Positions 34,961 through 44,557 are shown, counted from the first letter of the stretch. The stretch: DNA of 64,000 nt from Sunxiuqinia dokdonensis (GCF_001270965.1 NZ_LGIA01000025.1:23015-87014), one strand, 5' to 3'. The notes: generated by a model not told the origin, from the sequence alone. Numbers and translations are program-made.

Positions 34961-35680
34961 ATGAACGAAGTTATGATCGCCATTTTGAACTTTGCCTTGG
35001 CTTTTGGAGCCATTTTTTTGGTTCAACCCTCAGTAGCACAGGTTGCGCTGGCCAAAAACCTGATGGCACCGGAAGGAAGTCACGCCCCGGGAATCCCGCT
35101 CCTGTCAATGGGAGGCGTGTCCATGTTTATCGGGATCAATTTGTCGCTGGCGATCTTTTCAACCAATGAGGGCTTTGCCGGCCTGCATCCACTCATCGCC
35201 GCACTGATCATCTTGCTGTTTTCCGGGCTCTTGCTCGATACCAATATGGCCTTTCGATACGTCAGGCAACTGGCCCGGTTGCTGGCTGCCGCTGTTCTGG
35301 TGTTACACAGCCACGGAACACCGAACACCTTTTTTCCGGGTCTGCCACCCTGGCTGAATGCCGTGCTGCAGATGGCTTTTGTCATCGGTTTTATGTATGG
35401 TTACCACGAGTTGGTGCTGCATCGCAAAATGACGTTTTTGTACCTGGCTCTGCTCAATGCCCTGGTGTTCTTTCTGTTCATGTGGCAATGGCAAGCTCCT
35501 TTTAACGACATCCTTTTAGCGCTAAGCTTATCGGGAAGTTTATCAGGGATACTGGTTTACAGCCGTTATGCCCGCATCAAAAACAAACCCTTACCCCTCA
35601 TCGGTCACACCGGCACTTTTTTGATCGCCATCATCCTGGCGGCTCTCTGGCTTGAAATTCTCGTTTTTTGGGCCAATTAA
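34961..35680 (+). CDS. WecA/MraY-like membrane protein lacking catalytic aspartates
   Basis: A 239-residue integral membrane protein with about seven helices. The segment GIPLLSMGGVSMFIGINLSL matches the substrate loop of glycosyltransferase family 4 (WecA/MraY, which link sugar phosphates to undecaprenyl phosphate, RPTPRGGGxxIF), and LLLDTNMAFRYVRQLARLLAA aligns with the place of the DD motif and the cytoplasmic helix. The paired aspartates are not there and the C-terminal catalytic loops are missing. It is about 100 residues shorter than WecA. It precedes gmd by 204 bases, suggesting a link with glycan synthesis. Similarity judged by eye. Confidence 0.55.
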   Translation: MNEVMIAILNFALAFGAIFLVQPSVAQVALAKNLMAPEGSHAPGIPLLSMGGVSMFIGINLSLAIFSTNEGFAGLHPLIAALIILLFSGLLLDTNMAFRYVRQLARLLAAAVLVLHSHGTPNTFFPGLPPWLNAVLQMAFVIGFMYGYHELVLHRKMTFLYLALLNALVFFLFMWQWQAPFNDILLALSLSGSLSGILVYSRYARIKNKPLPLIGHTGTFLIAIILAALWLEILVFWAN

Positions 35681-35825
35681 ATATCGCGGCAGCCAATGAA
35701 AATACAAAGAGAAAACAAACAAAAAGCTAGACTGGTTGCAAAAACAAAACCCGATAGACGGCAGACCAAAAAATGGAAACCAAGTCAATAGAAAATCAAC
35801 ATAACAACCGAAGAACAATTCATCA

Positions 35826-35876
35826 GTTTAACAGTTATACCATTTTACCCATTTAACAACTCAACAATTTAACCCA
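35826..35876 (+). repeat. Low-complexity 9-base repeats before gmd
   Basis: A run of TTTAAC, TTTACCC and TTATACC motifs recurs at roughly 9-base spacing immediately upstream of the gmd start. It resembles a short tandem microsatellite. No promoter is clear inside it. Confidence 0.4.
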
Positions 35877-35884
35877 TCCATATC

Positions 35885-37048
35885 ATGACACAAAAAGTAG
35901 CATTAATTACCGGAATCACAGGACAAGACGGGGCTTACCTGGCCGAATACCTACTCAAAAAAGGTTATCTCGTGCATGGCATCAAACGACGTTCGTCGCT
36001 GTTTAATACCGACCGGATTGACCATCTGTACCAAGACCCGCACGTTGAAAACCGCAACCTTGTGTTGCACTACGGCGATATGACCGACAGTATGAACCTG
36101 ACCCGGATTGTCCAGGAAGTTCAGCCTGACGAAATTTACAACCTGGCAGCCATGAGCCATGTGGCCGTGAGTTTTGAAACGCCTGAGTACACCGCCAACG
36201 CCGATGGTATTGGCACCCTTCGCTTGCTGGAAGCTGTTCGCCTGTTGGGGCTCACCCAAAAAACACGCATCTACCAGGCTTCAACCAGCGAGCTTTACGG
36301 GCTGGTGCAGGAAGTGCCGCAGAAGGAAACCACGCCCTTCTACCCACGCTCGCCCTATGCGGTGGCCAAGATGTACGCCTACTGGATCACCGTGAATTAC
36401 CGCGAAGCCTACCAGATGCATGCCAGCAACGGAATTCTGTTCAATCATGAATCACCCATTCGCGGAGAAACTTTTGTCACCCGGAAGATTACACGTGCCA
36501 TCAGCCGGATTGCCCTGGGCATGCAGGACAAGCTGTTTTTGGGTAACCTTTCGGCCAAACGCGACTGGGGCCACGCCAAAGACTACATCAAGGCCATGTA
36601 CCTGATTCTGCAACAAGAAAAAGCCGATGACTACGTGATTGCCACTGGAATTACCACCACGATCCGCGACTTCATCAAATTGGCGGTTAACGAAATTGGG
36701 CTGGAAATTACATTCCAAGGCGAAGGAACCGAAGAAAAAGGATATTTTACCGCAATTGACGACGCCTTATTTTCGGAGAAAGTGGGCGAACAATATCTCG
36801 AAGGCATCAAAGCGCGAATCGCACCAGGCAATCAACATGTTGTAGCGGTCGATCCGGCCTATTTCCGTCCAACCGAGGTAGATTTGTTGATTGGCGACCC
36901 CACCAAATCAAAAACCGTTTTGGGCTGGGAACCGCGCTACGATTTGGCCGGGCTGATCAAAGACATGATGCAATCGGACATCAAGCTGATGCAAAAAGAT
37001 GCATTGCTTCAGGAAGGCGGTTATCGAACGTTGAATTACTTTGAATAA
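35885..37048 (+). CDS. gmd: GDP-mannose 4,6-dehydratase
   Basis: A 387-residue short-chain dehydratase making GDP-4-keto-6-deoxymannose, first step to GDP-L-fucose. Motifs: [20 protein letters not shown] at the N-terminus, [48 protein letters not shown] with the catalytic Ser/Thr-Glu, and [10 protein letters not shown] with the Tyr-Lys pair. [16 protein letters not shown] is the usual nucleotide-sugar segment. Length is slightly above E. coli Gmd. fcl follows after one intervening gene. Confidence 0.96.
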   Translation: MTQKVALITGITGQDGAYLAEYLLKKGYLVHGIKRRSSLFNTDRIDHLYQDPHVENRNLVLHYGDMTDSMNLTRIVQEVQPDEIYNLAAMSHVAVSFETPEYTANADGIGTLRLLEAVRLLGLTQKTRIYQASTSELYGLVQEVPQKETTPFYPRSPYAVAKMYAYWITVNYREAYQMHASNGILFNHESPIRGETFVTRKITRAISRIALGMQDKLFLGNLSAKRDWGHAKDYIKAMYLILQQEKADDYVIATGITTTIRDFIKLAVNEIGLEITFQGEGTEEKGYFTAIDDALFSEKVGEQYLEGIKARIAPGNQHVVAVDPAYFRPTEVDLLIGDPTKSKTVLGWEPRYDLAGLIKDMMQSDIKLMQKDALLQEGGYRTLNYFE

Positions 37049-37123
37049 ATTGAATGAACCACAAAATCATCAGAAAAAATGTATGCCATCCGCATCATCT
37101 GTAAAAAATAATTTCTTGTTGAC

Positions 37124-38284
37124 ATGATGAAGAACAAACGCGTTTTTGTGTCCGGCTGCTACGATCTGCTTCATTCGGGACATGTGGCCTTTTTTAAAGA
37201 AGCTTCGCAGTTTGGCGACCTGTACGTGGGCATTGGCTCCGACCAGACTATTGAAGAGCTGAAGGGACGCCATACGATCAATAGCGAACAGGAACGCCTA
37301 TATATGGTAAAATCTGTGCGCCATGTCACCGATGCCTTCATCAATTCAGGCAGTGGCATCATGGACTTTGCCCGGGAGCTGACCGAAATCAATCCTGATT
37401 ATTTCGTAGTGAATGAAGACGGCTATTCGCCAGCCAAGAAAAAAATGTGCGATGAGCTGGGCATTGAACTCAAAGTATTGGAGCGGATTCCGGATGCCGG
37501 CCTCCCTGCCCGTTCAACAACAGCGATCCGATCGTCCGACAACTGCACCCTACCCTATCGCATCGATTTGGCGGGCACCTGGATTGATCAACCCTACGTT
37601 TCGAAATACCATCCGGGATGGGCCATTACGCTTTCGCTCGAACCCGTCATTGAATACAACGAACGTTGTGGCATGAGCACCTCGACACGAAATGCGGCTA
37701 AAAAAATATGGCCTTACACGCTTCCAATTGAAAAGCCGGAGCGTTTGGCCGAAATCCTGTTTAAGTTCGAGAATGATCCGGGTTCAGAAATCATCTCTGG
37801 AGCACAGGATGCGATCGGCATTTGTATGCCCGGACTGGTGCGACACTATTACGACAACGCCTACTGGCCCAAACAATTTGAGTCGGTAAACGACGAAGAC
37901 ATTTTGAGCTGGCTGGAAGATCATTTGTACATGGTACTCTTGTGGCCTCGCCCCTACGGACTTGATTTACTGAAAGAAACATCAATCAACACCGAAAACG
38001 TAGAAAGTCTGGCTAACGCGTCAGACCGGGCCTGGAAAGCCATTCAACAGAAAAGCTTAAATGAATTTGCTGCTGCCTTCCTTGATTCGTTTCATGCACA
38101 AACAAGGATGTTTCCGGCGATGGTCAATAACGAAGTAAACCAGGTTATTGACAGTTACCGGTCGCAGGCATTGGCCTGGAAACTGGCGGGTGCAGGTGGT
38201 GGTGGCTATCTGATATTACTGGCTGAAAAACCAGTTAAAGGAGCCATGAAAATTAAAGTGCGACGGAAGGAAACCGGGATTTAG
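37124..38284 (+). CDS. Cytidylyltransferase-like / GHMP-kinase-like fusion protein
   Basis: A 386-residue two-part protein. Residues 1-135 are a nucleotidyltransferase: RVFVSGCYDLLHSGHVAFFKEA carries the HSGH (HxGH) motif, and ARSTTAIRSS resembles the ISTT/S-R end motif. From about 145, YRIDLAGTWIDQPYVSKYHPG matches the start of GHMP sugar kinases (heptose, fucose), with SGAQDAIGICMPG and AWKLAGAGGGGYLILLA as later motifs. The usual GLGSSS phosphate loop is not obvious. It lies between gmd and fcl, so activation of a fucose- or heptose-like sugar is likely. Substrate and active domains unknown. Confidence 0.7.
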   Translation: MMKNKRVFVSGCYDLLHSGHVAFFKEASQFGDLYVGIGSDQTIEELKGRHTINSEQERLYMVKSVRHVTDAFINSGSGIMDFARELTEINPDYFVVNEDGYSPAKKKMCDELGIELKVLERIPDAGLPARSTTAIRSSDNCTLPYRIDLAGTWIDQPYVSKYHPGWAITLSLEPVIEYNERCGMSTSTRNAAKKIWPYTLPIEKPERLAEILFKFENDPGSEIISGAQDAIGICMPGLVRHYYDNAYWPKQFESVNDEDILSWLEDHLYMVLLWPRPYGLDLLKETSINTENVESLANASDRAWKAIQQKSLNEFAAAFLDSFHAQTRMFPAMVNNEVNQVIDSYRSQALAWKLAGAGGGGYLILLAEKPVKGAMKIKVRRKETGI

Positions 38285-38509
38285 CTGCACAAACGAGTTA
38301 CGAATTTTCAGTTCACTGGGCGGAAAGTCGTAAATTCCAAATTCCAAAAGTCCAACCATTAGCGTAAGGAACTGGCTTCGAGAACCGAAAACCAACAACC
38401 GAAAACCGAAGACAAAGCGTTCACAAATCCATTTCATCTTTGTAATTTGCAGTTGATTAAAATCGAAAGTACAGTATAGCAATCAATTATTCATAAAATC
38501 TGGAAGAAA

Positions 38510-39640
38510 ATGAAAAAGAATAGCAAAATATACATTGCCGGACACAAAGGGCTGGTCGGTTCAGCGCTCTGGAAAACACTTCAGAACAAAGGTTACACGA
38601 ACTTAATAGGCCGGACACTGGAAGAACTGGACTTGATGGACCAGGCTGCTGTGGCCAATTTCTTTGAAACTGAAAAACCAGAATATGTAATTTTGGCTGC
38701 CGCCAAAGTTGGCGGAATTATCGCCAACAACACTTACCGCGGGCAGTTCATCTACGAAAATCTGCAAATTCAGAACAATGTTATTCACCAGTCGTATGTG
38801 CATGGGGTGAAAAAACTGCTGTTCCTCGGCTCCACCTGCATTTATCCGAAGAATGCTCCACAGCCCATGTCGGAAGACTGCCTGCTGACCGGTGAGCTGG
38901 AATATACCAACGAGCCCTACGCCATTGCAAAAATTGCCGGACTAAAACTCTGCGAAGCTTATAATTTGCAGTATGGCACCAACTTCATTTCGGTAATGCC
39001 GACCAACTTGTATGGGCCCAACGACAATTTCAACCTGGAAACTTCTCACGTACTGCCTGCCATGGTTCGAAAGATTCATCTGGCGAAATGTCTTGAAGAT
39101 TCGAACTGGGATGCTATTCGCGACGACCTCAACAAACGCCCGGTGGAGGGCATCGACGGATCGGCCGATCAGGAAGAAATCCTCTTCTTATTGAAAAAAT
39201 ACGGCATCCACTTGCATCATTCCGGTGCAGACGAAGGCACGCGACTTTTCAGCATCCCGTCCACGCAAGTTCTCCCGGTTTCCCTTTATCTGTGGGGAAG
39301 TGGCAAGCCAATGCGCGAATTTTTATGGTCGGAGGATATGGCCGAAGCTTGCGTGTTCCTGCTCGAGAACCGGAATTTTGAGGATGTAAGAACCGACGGC
39401 GATGAAGTGCGCAACACCCACATCAACATCGGTACCGGAATTGAGATTGCCATCCACCAACTGGCTGAGACCATTCAAAAAACCATTGGCTTTACGGGAG
39501 CTATTGAATTTGACCGGACCAAGCCCGATGGCACCATGCGAAAATTGACTGACCCCTCCAAACTGCACCAGTTGGGATGGAAACATAAAATTGAACTCGA
39601 AGAGGGTATTCGACTAATGTATCAACATTATTTGGCTTAG
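38510..39640 (+). CDS. fcl: GDP-L-fucose synthase
   Basis: A 376-residue epimerase/reductase that turns the Gmd product into GDP-L-fucose. Motifs: KIYIAGHKGLVGSALWKTL, LAAAKVGGIIANNTYRGQFI, LFLGSTCIYPKNAPQPM with the catalytic Ser-Cys, and EPYAIAKIAGLKLCEAYN with Tyr-Lys. About 50 residues (near 205-255, including the IDGSADQEEILFLLKKYGI segment) are extra compared with the 321-residue E. coli enzyme. It ends at a strong terminator. Confidence 0.95.
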   Translation: MKKNSKIYIAGHKGLVGSALWKTLQNKGYTNLIGRTLEELDLMDQAAVANFFETEKPEYVILAAAKVGGIIANNTYRGQFIYENLQIQNNVIHQSYVHGVKKLLFLGSTCIYPKNAPQPMSEDCLLTGELEYTNEPYAIAKIAGLKLCEAYNLQYGTNFISVMPTNLYGPNDNFNLETSHVLPAMVRKIHLAKCLEDSNWDAIRDDLNKRPVEGIDGSADQEEILFLLKKYGIHLHHSGADEGTRLFSIPSTQVLPVSLYLWGSGKPMREFLWSEDMAEACVFLLENRNFEDVRTDGDEVRNTHINIGTGIEIAIHQLAETIQKTIGFTGAIEFDRTKPDGTMRKLTDPSKLHQLGWKHKIELEEGIRLMYQHYLA

Positions 39641-39658
39641 CAACATAGCATAATAAAA

Positions 39659-39692
39659 AACGAAAGGAGGCTGAAGCTTCCTTTCGTTTTTT
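39659..39692. terminator. Bidirectional terminator between fcl and korB
   Basis: AACGAAAGGA (39659-39668) pairs perfectly with TCCTTTCGTT (39679-39688) around a loop that can itself form GC-rich pairs, followed by six T on the plus strand and preceded by an A run for the minus strand. Serves two convergent units. Confidence 0.88.
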
Positions 39693-39744
39693 ATTTCCGG
39701 TTTGATCCGAACGATCTTATTTTAAGAATCTGCCTATCGCCAAA

Positions 39745-40821
39745 TTACACCTTGACAATCGGACATTTTTTCTGAAAGAATGGCACAGGCTCGCTGCTGT
39801 TAGGCTCATTCACTTCCCAAGTGTTTCCAGAGCGCAACAACTCATCCATGTTGTTCACCTTCCGGTTTGCCGACACCGTTTCAATCTGCTTCTTCAGTTC
39901 CTGGTCATACACAGGAGCCTCCACCGACCGAATTACGCCCATCGCAATTGGGAAATCAGGCAAGGTCATGCGGATGAGCTGCATATGAATTGAAAGGTCT
40001 GTTTCGGTGGCATCATGCACCAGGATGTCAGCTTCGGTCACTCCATTTTCTCCAATGGTAACTACTTTCAACCGGCCGTTTTCCAGCACCAGGCCTTTTT
40101 CATTTTCCTGGCCAAAAATCATCGGCTGGCCGTGTTCGAGGAACAACTGGCGCTCGGCACGATGTTTCGGATCTGCAATTTGCTCATGAATCCCATCATT
40201 AAAAATGACACAATTCTGAAGCACCTCCACCATAGAAGTTCCTTTATGTCTTGCTGCTTCGGCAAACACCTGCTGGTTGTGTTTCACATTCGAATCGACT
40301 GCGCGGGCAAAAAAGGTTCCGCCCGATCCCAGAACTAATTGTCCGGGAATAAACGAATCCTCAATGGTTCCAAAAGGCGAAGTCTTCGTCACAAATCCAC
40401 GATCAGTTGTCGGTGAATACTGTCCTTTCGTTAATCCATAAATTTTATTATTGAATAGAATCACATTCAAATCAATATTCCTTCGAACCAAGTGAATGAA
40501 GTGATTTCCTCCGATGGCCATCGAATCGCCATCGCCGGTAATCACCCATACATTCAGGTCGGGATTGGCACTTTTCACTCCCGAAGCGATGGCCGTGGCA
40601 CGTCCGTGAATGGAGTGAAAGCCAAAGGTGCTCATGTAATATGGAAATCGCGACGAACATCCAATACCGGAGATGACGGCAAATTTTTCATGAGGCACAT
40701 TCATGTCGGCCATGGTTTTCTGAACTGCGTTCATAATGGCGTAGTCGCCACATCCAGGGCACCAACGGACTTCGTTCTCGCTTTTAAAGTCTTTTATCGT
40801 GTAAGCTAAATCTGTCATCAT
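39745..40821 (-). CDS. korB: 2-oxoglutarate:ferredoxin oxidoreductase beta subunit
   Basis: A 358-residue thiamine-diphosphate subunit. VRWCPGCGDYAIMNAVQK carries the first cluster cysteines, GIGCSSRFPYYMSTFGFHSIHGR the third, and VWVITGDGDSMAIGGNHFIHLVRRN is the GDG-N thiamine-binding motif (near 90-115). NNKIYGLTKGQYSPTT is the usual next segment. With KorA it oxidises 2-oxoglutarate (or another 2-oxoacid) to the acyl-CoA and reduces ferredoxin, or runs in reverse. It starts three bases after korA. Confidence 0.94.
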   Translation of the reverse strand: MMTDLAYTIKDFKSENEVRWCPGCGDYAIMNAVQKTMADMNVPHEKFAVISGIGCSSRFPYYMSTFGFHSIHGRATAIASGVKSANPDLNVWVITGDGDSMAIGGNHFIHLVRRNIDLNVILFNNKIYGLTKGQYSPTTDRGFVTKTSPFGTIEDSFIPGQLVLGSGGTFFARAVDSNVKHNQQVFAEAARHKGTSMVEVLQNCVIFNDGIHEQIADPKHRAERQLFLEHGQPMIFGQENEKGLVLENGRLKVVTIGENGVTEADILVHDATETDLSIHMQLIRMTLPDFPIAMGVIRSVEAPVYDQELKKQIETVSANRKVNNMDELLRSGNTWEVNEPNSSEPVPFFQKKCPIVKV

Positions 40822-40824
40822 ATC

Positions 40825-42666
40825 TTATTCCTCCAGTAATTTTTCAACGTTTTCTTTCAGCTCGGTCACCGTGAACGGCAATCCTTTCAATTTATTTACC
40901 TGGCGGTATTCAAAGCCGGGAACCTGATCCCGAAGGTAGGCTGCAAACTGTCCGAGGTTCAATTCACACACAACAATCGTTTTGAATTTGCTGAATACTT
41001 CGCGAGTATTGGCCGGAAGTGGCTTGATGAAGTTAAAGTGCGCGAGGCTCACATTCTTGCCGTCTTTCCGCATTTCGCGAACGGCACTCACCGTATGTCC
41101 GTAGGTTCCACCCCAGCTAACGACGAGTACATCGCCGCCATCTTCGTCGCCAAACACTTCCAGTTCGGGCAGCATGTCAACGACTTTTTGAACTTTGGCT
41201 TCCCGAATCTCACAGTTCCGCTGGTGGTTTTCCGGATCATGATTCACGGTTCCTTCTTCGTTCTTCTCCAAACCTCCAATCCGGTGCTGAAAGCCATCCA
41301 TTCCGGGGAACGCCCAGTCGCGAGCCAGAATATCCTCGTCGCGTTTGTAGGCTTTAAACTTGCTGCTGTCCTTGGCTATGCGCGGCGTAATCGCGGGCAA
41401 TTCAGCCATGCTTGGAATTCGCCAAGGCTCACTTCCATTTCCAAGGAAACCATCGGTCAATAAAATAACCGGAACCATGCGCTCCAAGGCTATTTTGCAC
41501 GACAGGTAAGCGTAATAAAAGCAATCGGATGGTGTGCTGGCTGCCAAAACAACCACCGGACTTTCGCCATTACGGCCATACAAGGCTTGTAGCAAATCGG
41601 ACTGTTCGGTTTTGGTTGGCAAGCCGGTTGATGGGCCACCGCGCTGAACATTGACCACCACCAGGGGCAACTCAGCCATCACCGCTAGCCCAATGGCTTC
41701 CGACTTTAGGGCCAGTCCTGGTCCCGAAGTACTGGTTACGGCTAAATCACCGGCAAAAGCGGCACCTAAGGCCGTACATATTCCAGCAATTTCATCTTCA
41801 GCCTGAAAGGTTTTGACACCTAAATCGCGGCGGGCAGCCAAGGTGGTCAGTACGTCGGTGGCCGGGGTTATCGGATACGAGCCCAAAAACAAGTTGAGCC
41901 CGGCCTTTTCAGCCGCCGCTAAAAACCCCCAGGCTGTGGCCTGATTTCCGTTGATATTGCGGTAAGTGCCTTTTTCAATGGCTGCCGCATCCACCAAATA
42001 TCGAGGAGTCATGTGCTGCATGTTCATCCCGTAATTGTAGCCGCTGTGCAATACTTTCAGATTCGATTCAACAACGACCGGCTTTTTTGCAAATTTGGTG
42101 GTAATAAAGTTTTCAATATAATCCATCGGACGATCAAACATCCAACAGATCAAACCCAAAGCAAACATGTTCTTGCTTCGCAAAACCGACTTATTGTCCA
42201 TTCCAAAGTCCTTCAGGCATTCGCGTGTTAGGCTGGTAATGGGAACCGGAATTTTTGTGAAGTCTTCCAATTTCAGTTCACCAAACGGATCGTTGGTGGT
42301 GAATTTGGCTTTATCCAGGTTTTTTTGATTAAAAGAGTCTACATCGTAAATAATGGTTCCGCCGGGACGAATAAACCGCGCATTGGCCTTGACCGCAGCG
42401 GGATTCATGGCAATTAAAACATGGGCATCGTCTCCCGGAGTATTGATTTCCTTGTGCCCAAACTGCACCTGAAAGCCCGATACGCCGCCAACCGTGCCTT
42501 GCGGTGCTCTGATTTCCGATGGATAGTCCGGAAAAGTTGAAATATCATTCCCAAACAATGCTGTCGCATCCGAGAACAAAGTTCCCGTGAGCTGCATCCC
42601 ATCACCCGAGTCACCGGAGAACCGGATGGTCACTTCTTCTAACTCAATAACTTTCGTGTCTTTCAT
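40825..42666 (-). CDS. korA: 2-oxoglutarate:ferredoxin oxidoreductase alpha subunit (gamma-alpha fusion)
   Basis: A 613-residue fusion. The N-terminal part (about 1-190) is the gamma domain, with RFSGDSGDGMQLTGTLFSDA; the alpha pyrimidine-binding domain begins near 240 at GNQATAWGFLAAAEKAGL and has the SYPITPATDVLTTLA motif. VVVNVQRGGPSTGLPTKTEQ and VILLTDGFLGNGSEPW follow. This length and order are the common form in Bacteroidota and other anaerobes or facultatives. It heads a two-gene operon with korB. Confidence 0.95.
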   Translation of the reverse strand: MKDTKVIELEEVTIRFSGDSGDGMQLTGTLFSDATALFGNDISTFPDYPSEIRAPQGTVGGVSGFQVQFGHKEINTPGDDAHVLIAMNPAAVKANARFIRPGGTIIYDVDSFNQKNLDKAKFTTNDPFGELKLEDFTKIPVPITSLTRECLKDFGMDNKSVLRSKNMFALGLICWMFDRPMDYIENFITTKFAKKPVVVESNLKVLHSGYNYGMNMQHMTPRYLVDAAAIEKGTYRNINGNQATAWGFLAAAEKAGLNLFLGSYPITPATDVLTTLAARRDLGVKTFQAEDEIAGICTALGAAFAGDLAVTSTSGPGLALKSEAIGLAVMAELPLVVVNVQRGGPSTGLPTKTEQSDLLQALYGRNGESPVVVLAASTPSDCFYYAYLSCKIALERMVPVILLTDGFLGNGSEPWRIPSMAELPAITPRIAKDSSKFKAYKRDEDILARDWAFPGMDGFQHRIGGLEKNEEGTVNHDPENHQRNCEIREAKVQKVVDMLPELEVFGDEDGGDVLVVSWGGTYGHTVSAVREMRKDGKNVSLAHFNFIKPLPANTREVFSKFKTIVVCELNLGQFAAYLRDQVPGFEYRQVNKLKGLPFTVTELKENVEKLLEE

Positions 42667-42846
42667 TTGACAATTATTTTAAATAGCTGGATTTCTCCTT
42701 TTAAATACTAAAAAAAACGACCGCTAAATTAATAAATTATCAGTTTGGAATCATTTTGAATTAGGGTCATCCTCTCAGTAGCTGAGCAAAAATAATTAAT
42801 AAATGATAAGGCAAACAGGATGTATTTATTTATTTACAGCTTTTCA

Positions 42847-42854
42847 TATCTTTG
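42847..42854 (+). promoter_or_regulatory. Possible -7 element for the gamma carbonic anhydrase gene
   Basis: TATCTTTG matches TAnnTTTG, 26 bases before the start codon, in the 214-base divergent gap with korA. No good TTTG partner is seen near -33. Confidence 0.35.
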
Positions 42855-42880
42855 CTCTCAATTTAAAATGATTATAGATA

Positions 42881-43396
42881 ATGGCCTTGATTAAAACGCT
42901 AAGAGGGAAAACACCTAAGATTGGAAAAGAATGTTTTTTAGCTGAAAATGCAACCATCATCGGAGATGTTGAGATTGGCGATAACAGCAGTGTATGGTAC
43001 GGTGCCGTAATCCGGGGCGATGTACATTCGATCCGTATCGGTCGTAATTCCAATGTTCAGGACTGTGCTGTGATTCATGCCACTTATCAAAAATCGCCTA
43101 CGAATATCGGTGACAACGTGATTATTGCGCACGGAGCCATAGTACATGGCTGCACAATCAAAAACCATGTAATGATTGGCATGAATGCCGTAGTGCTGGA
43201 CGATGCCGTGGTGGAAAGCAACACCATTATTGCAGCCGGATCGGTCGTGACCAAAGGAACAATTGTTGAATCGGGCAGCGTATATGCCGGAATTCCTGCC
43301 AAGAAGGTGAAAGCCATTGGTTCTGACTTACTCGAAGGTGAAATTCATCGTATTGCCAATGCCTACAGCATGTACGCCGGCTGGTATAAAGAATAG
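42881..43396 (+). CDS. Gamma-type carbonic anhydrase family protein
   Basis: A 171-residue left-handed beta-helix protein made of hexapeptide repeats from NATIIGDVEIGDNSSVWYGAVIRGDV onward in short units. The three zinc histidines of the gamma-carbonic anhydrase (YrdA/PaaY) family are all present: CAVIHATY (near 69), IIAHGAIVHGC (two His, near 88 and 93). The C-terminal helix ends the trimer-forming fold. Catalysis is likely but not every member of the family is active. Placed divergent from korA and upstream of a sugar nucleotidyltransferase. Confidence 0.9.
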   Translation: MALIKTLRGKTPKIGKECFLAENATIIGDVEIGDNSSVWYGAVIRGDVHSIRIGRNSNVQDCAVIHATYQKSPTNIGDNVIIAHGAIVHGCTIKNHVMIGMNAVVLDDAVVESNTIIAAGSVVTKGTIVESGSVYAGIPAKKVKAIGSDLLEGEIHRIANAYSMYAGWYKE

Positions 43397-43477
43397 TCAT
43401 GAGACATTGGTTATTGGTCATTAGTCATTGGTAACTTATACAACGATAATTCAAAACCAAAATATCAAAACTTCTAT

Positions 43478-44377
43478 ATGAAACCAACACTTTTAATTTT
43501 AGCCGCAGGAATGGGTAGTCGTTATGGCGGGCTGAAACAAATTGAGCCCATCGGCCCAAACGGCGAAACCATCTTGGAATATTCGATTTTTGATGCCATT
43601 CGGGCTGGCTTTGGCAAAGTTGTTTTTGTGATCCGCAAAAGTTTTGCCGACGAATTCAAAAGCCGCTTTGCTGATAAGCTGGACGGAAAGATCGCCGTTG
43701 AATACGTTTACCAAGAGCTGGAAAAACTTCCTGAGGGCTATTCGCTGCCGGAAGGCCGTGAAAAACCTTGGGGAACCGGACACGCCATTATGATGGCAAA
43801 AGACGTGATTCACGAACCTTTTGCATCGATTAATGCAGACGATTTCTATGGACGTGAGTCGTTTCAGGTTGCTGCCGAGTTCCTGACCAGTGAAGCGGCC
43901 GCCAACAAATACAGTATGGTGGGCTACCAACTTAAGAATACCTTATCGGAATTTGGTGGCGTGTCGCGAGGCATTTGCGAAATTGATGAAGGAAACAACT
44001 TGTTAAAAATCACGGAGCGCCACGGAATAGCCAGAACCGGATCGGAAATAACTTTCAAGGATGAATCAGGAGCAACCCTGGTGGTTGATGAAAATGCACC
44101 AGCATCGATGAATTTTTGGGGCTTCCATCCTTCCTTGTTTGAGCATCTTGAAACTCAGTTCAAAGCCTTTCTGGATGAAAAAATGGATCAACCCAAGTCT
44201 GAATTCTACATTCCAAGCGTCGTATTCGATCTCATTGAATCCGGTCAAATACAAACCAAAGTACTACAAGCCGATTCACCTTGGTTTGGCGTAACTTATC
44301 CGGAAGACAAAGCCTTTGTGGTGGAACAGGTGAAAGGCCTGACTGATGCCGGCGCTTATCCGGAAAAATTGTGGTAA
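43478..44377 (+). CDS. Sugar-phosphate nucleotidyltransferase family protein
   Basis: A 299-residue NTP_transferase. The N-terminal motif LLILAAGMGSRYGGLKQIEPIGPNG is the G-x-G-x-R-x(n)-K nucleotide site; EYVYQELEKLPEGYSLPEGREKPWGTGHA and SINADDFYGRESFQ supply the substrate and metal Asp positions. It would transfer a nucleotidyl group to a sugar phosphate, but the sugar cannot be told. The family occurs widely in Bacteroidota as a single gene. It ends at a clear terminator. Confidence 0.87.
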   Translation: MKPTLLILAAGMGSRYGGLKQIEPIGPNGETILEYSIFDAIRAGFGKVVFVIRKSFADEFKSRFADKLDGKIAVEYVYQELEKLPEGYSLPEGREKPWGTGHAIMMAKDVIHEPFASINADDFYGRESFQVAAEFLTSEAAANKYSMVGYQLKNTLSEFGGVSRGICEIDEGNNLLKITERHGIARTGSEITFKDESGATLVVDENAPASMNFWGFHPSLFEHLETQFKAFLDEKMDQPKSEFYIPSVVFDLIESGQIQTKVLQADSPWFGVTYPEDKAFVVEQVKGLTDAGAYPEKLW

Positions 44378-44387
44378 CCTCCAAATG

Positions 44388-44432
44388 CGACAGATGAAAA
44401 AGTGAAGTCACCGATTCATCTGTCGTACTTTT
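44388..44432 (+). terminator. Terminator downstream of the nucleotidyltransferase gene
   Basis: CGACAGATGAA (44388-44398) pairs perfectly with TTCATCTGTCG (44415-44425), 11 pairs, followed by TACTTTTT. Confidence 0.87.
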
Positions 44433-44557
44433 TCCCAAAAAAAATATCAATAAAAAGCTGGCGCCCTTATAACCATAAAGCCAGAAAACAAACATCAATC
44501 GCTTGACTGACCTGGATCATTCAAGCTCATTTACGAATTGCTCAAGCACAAACGCAC

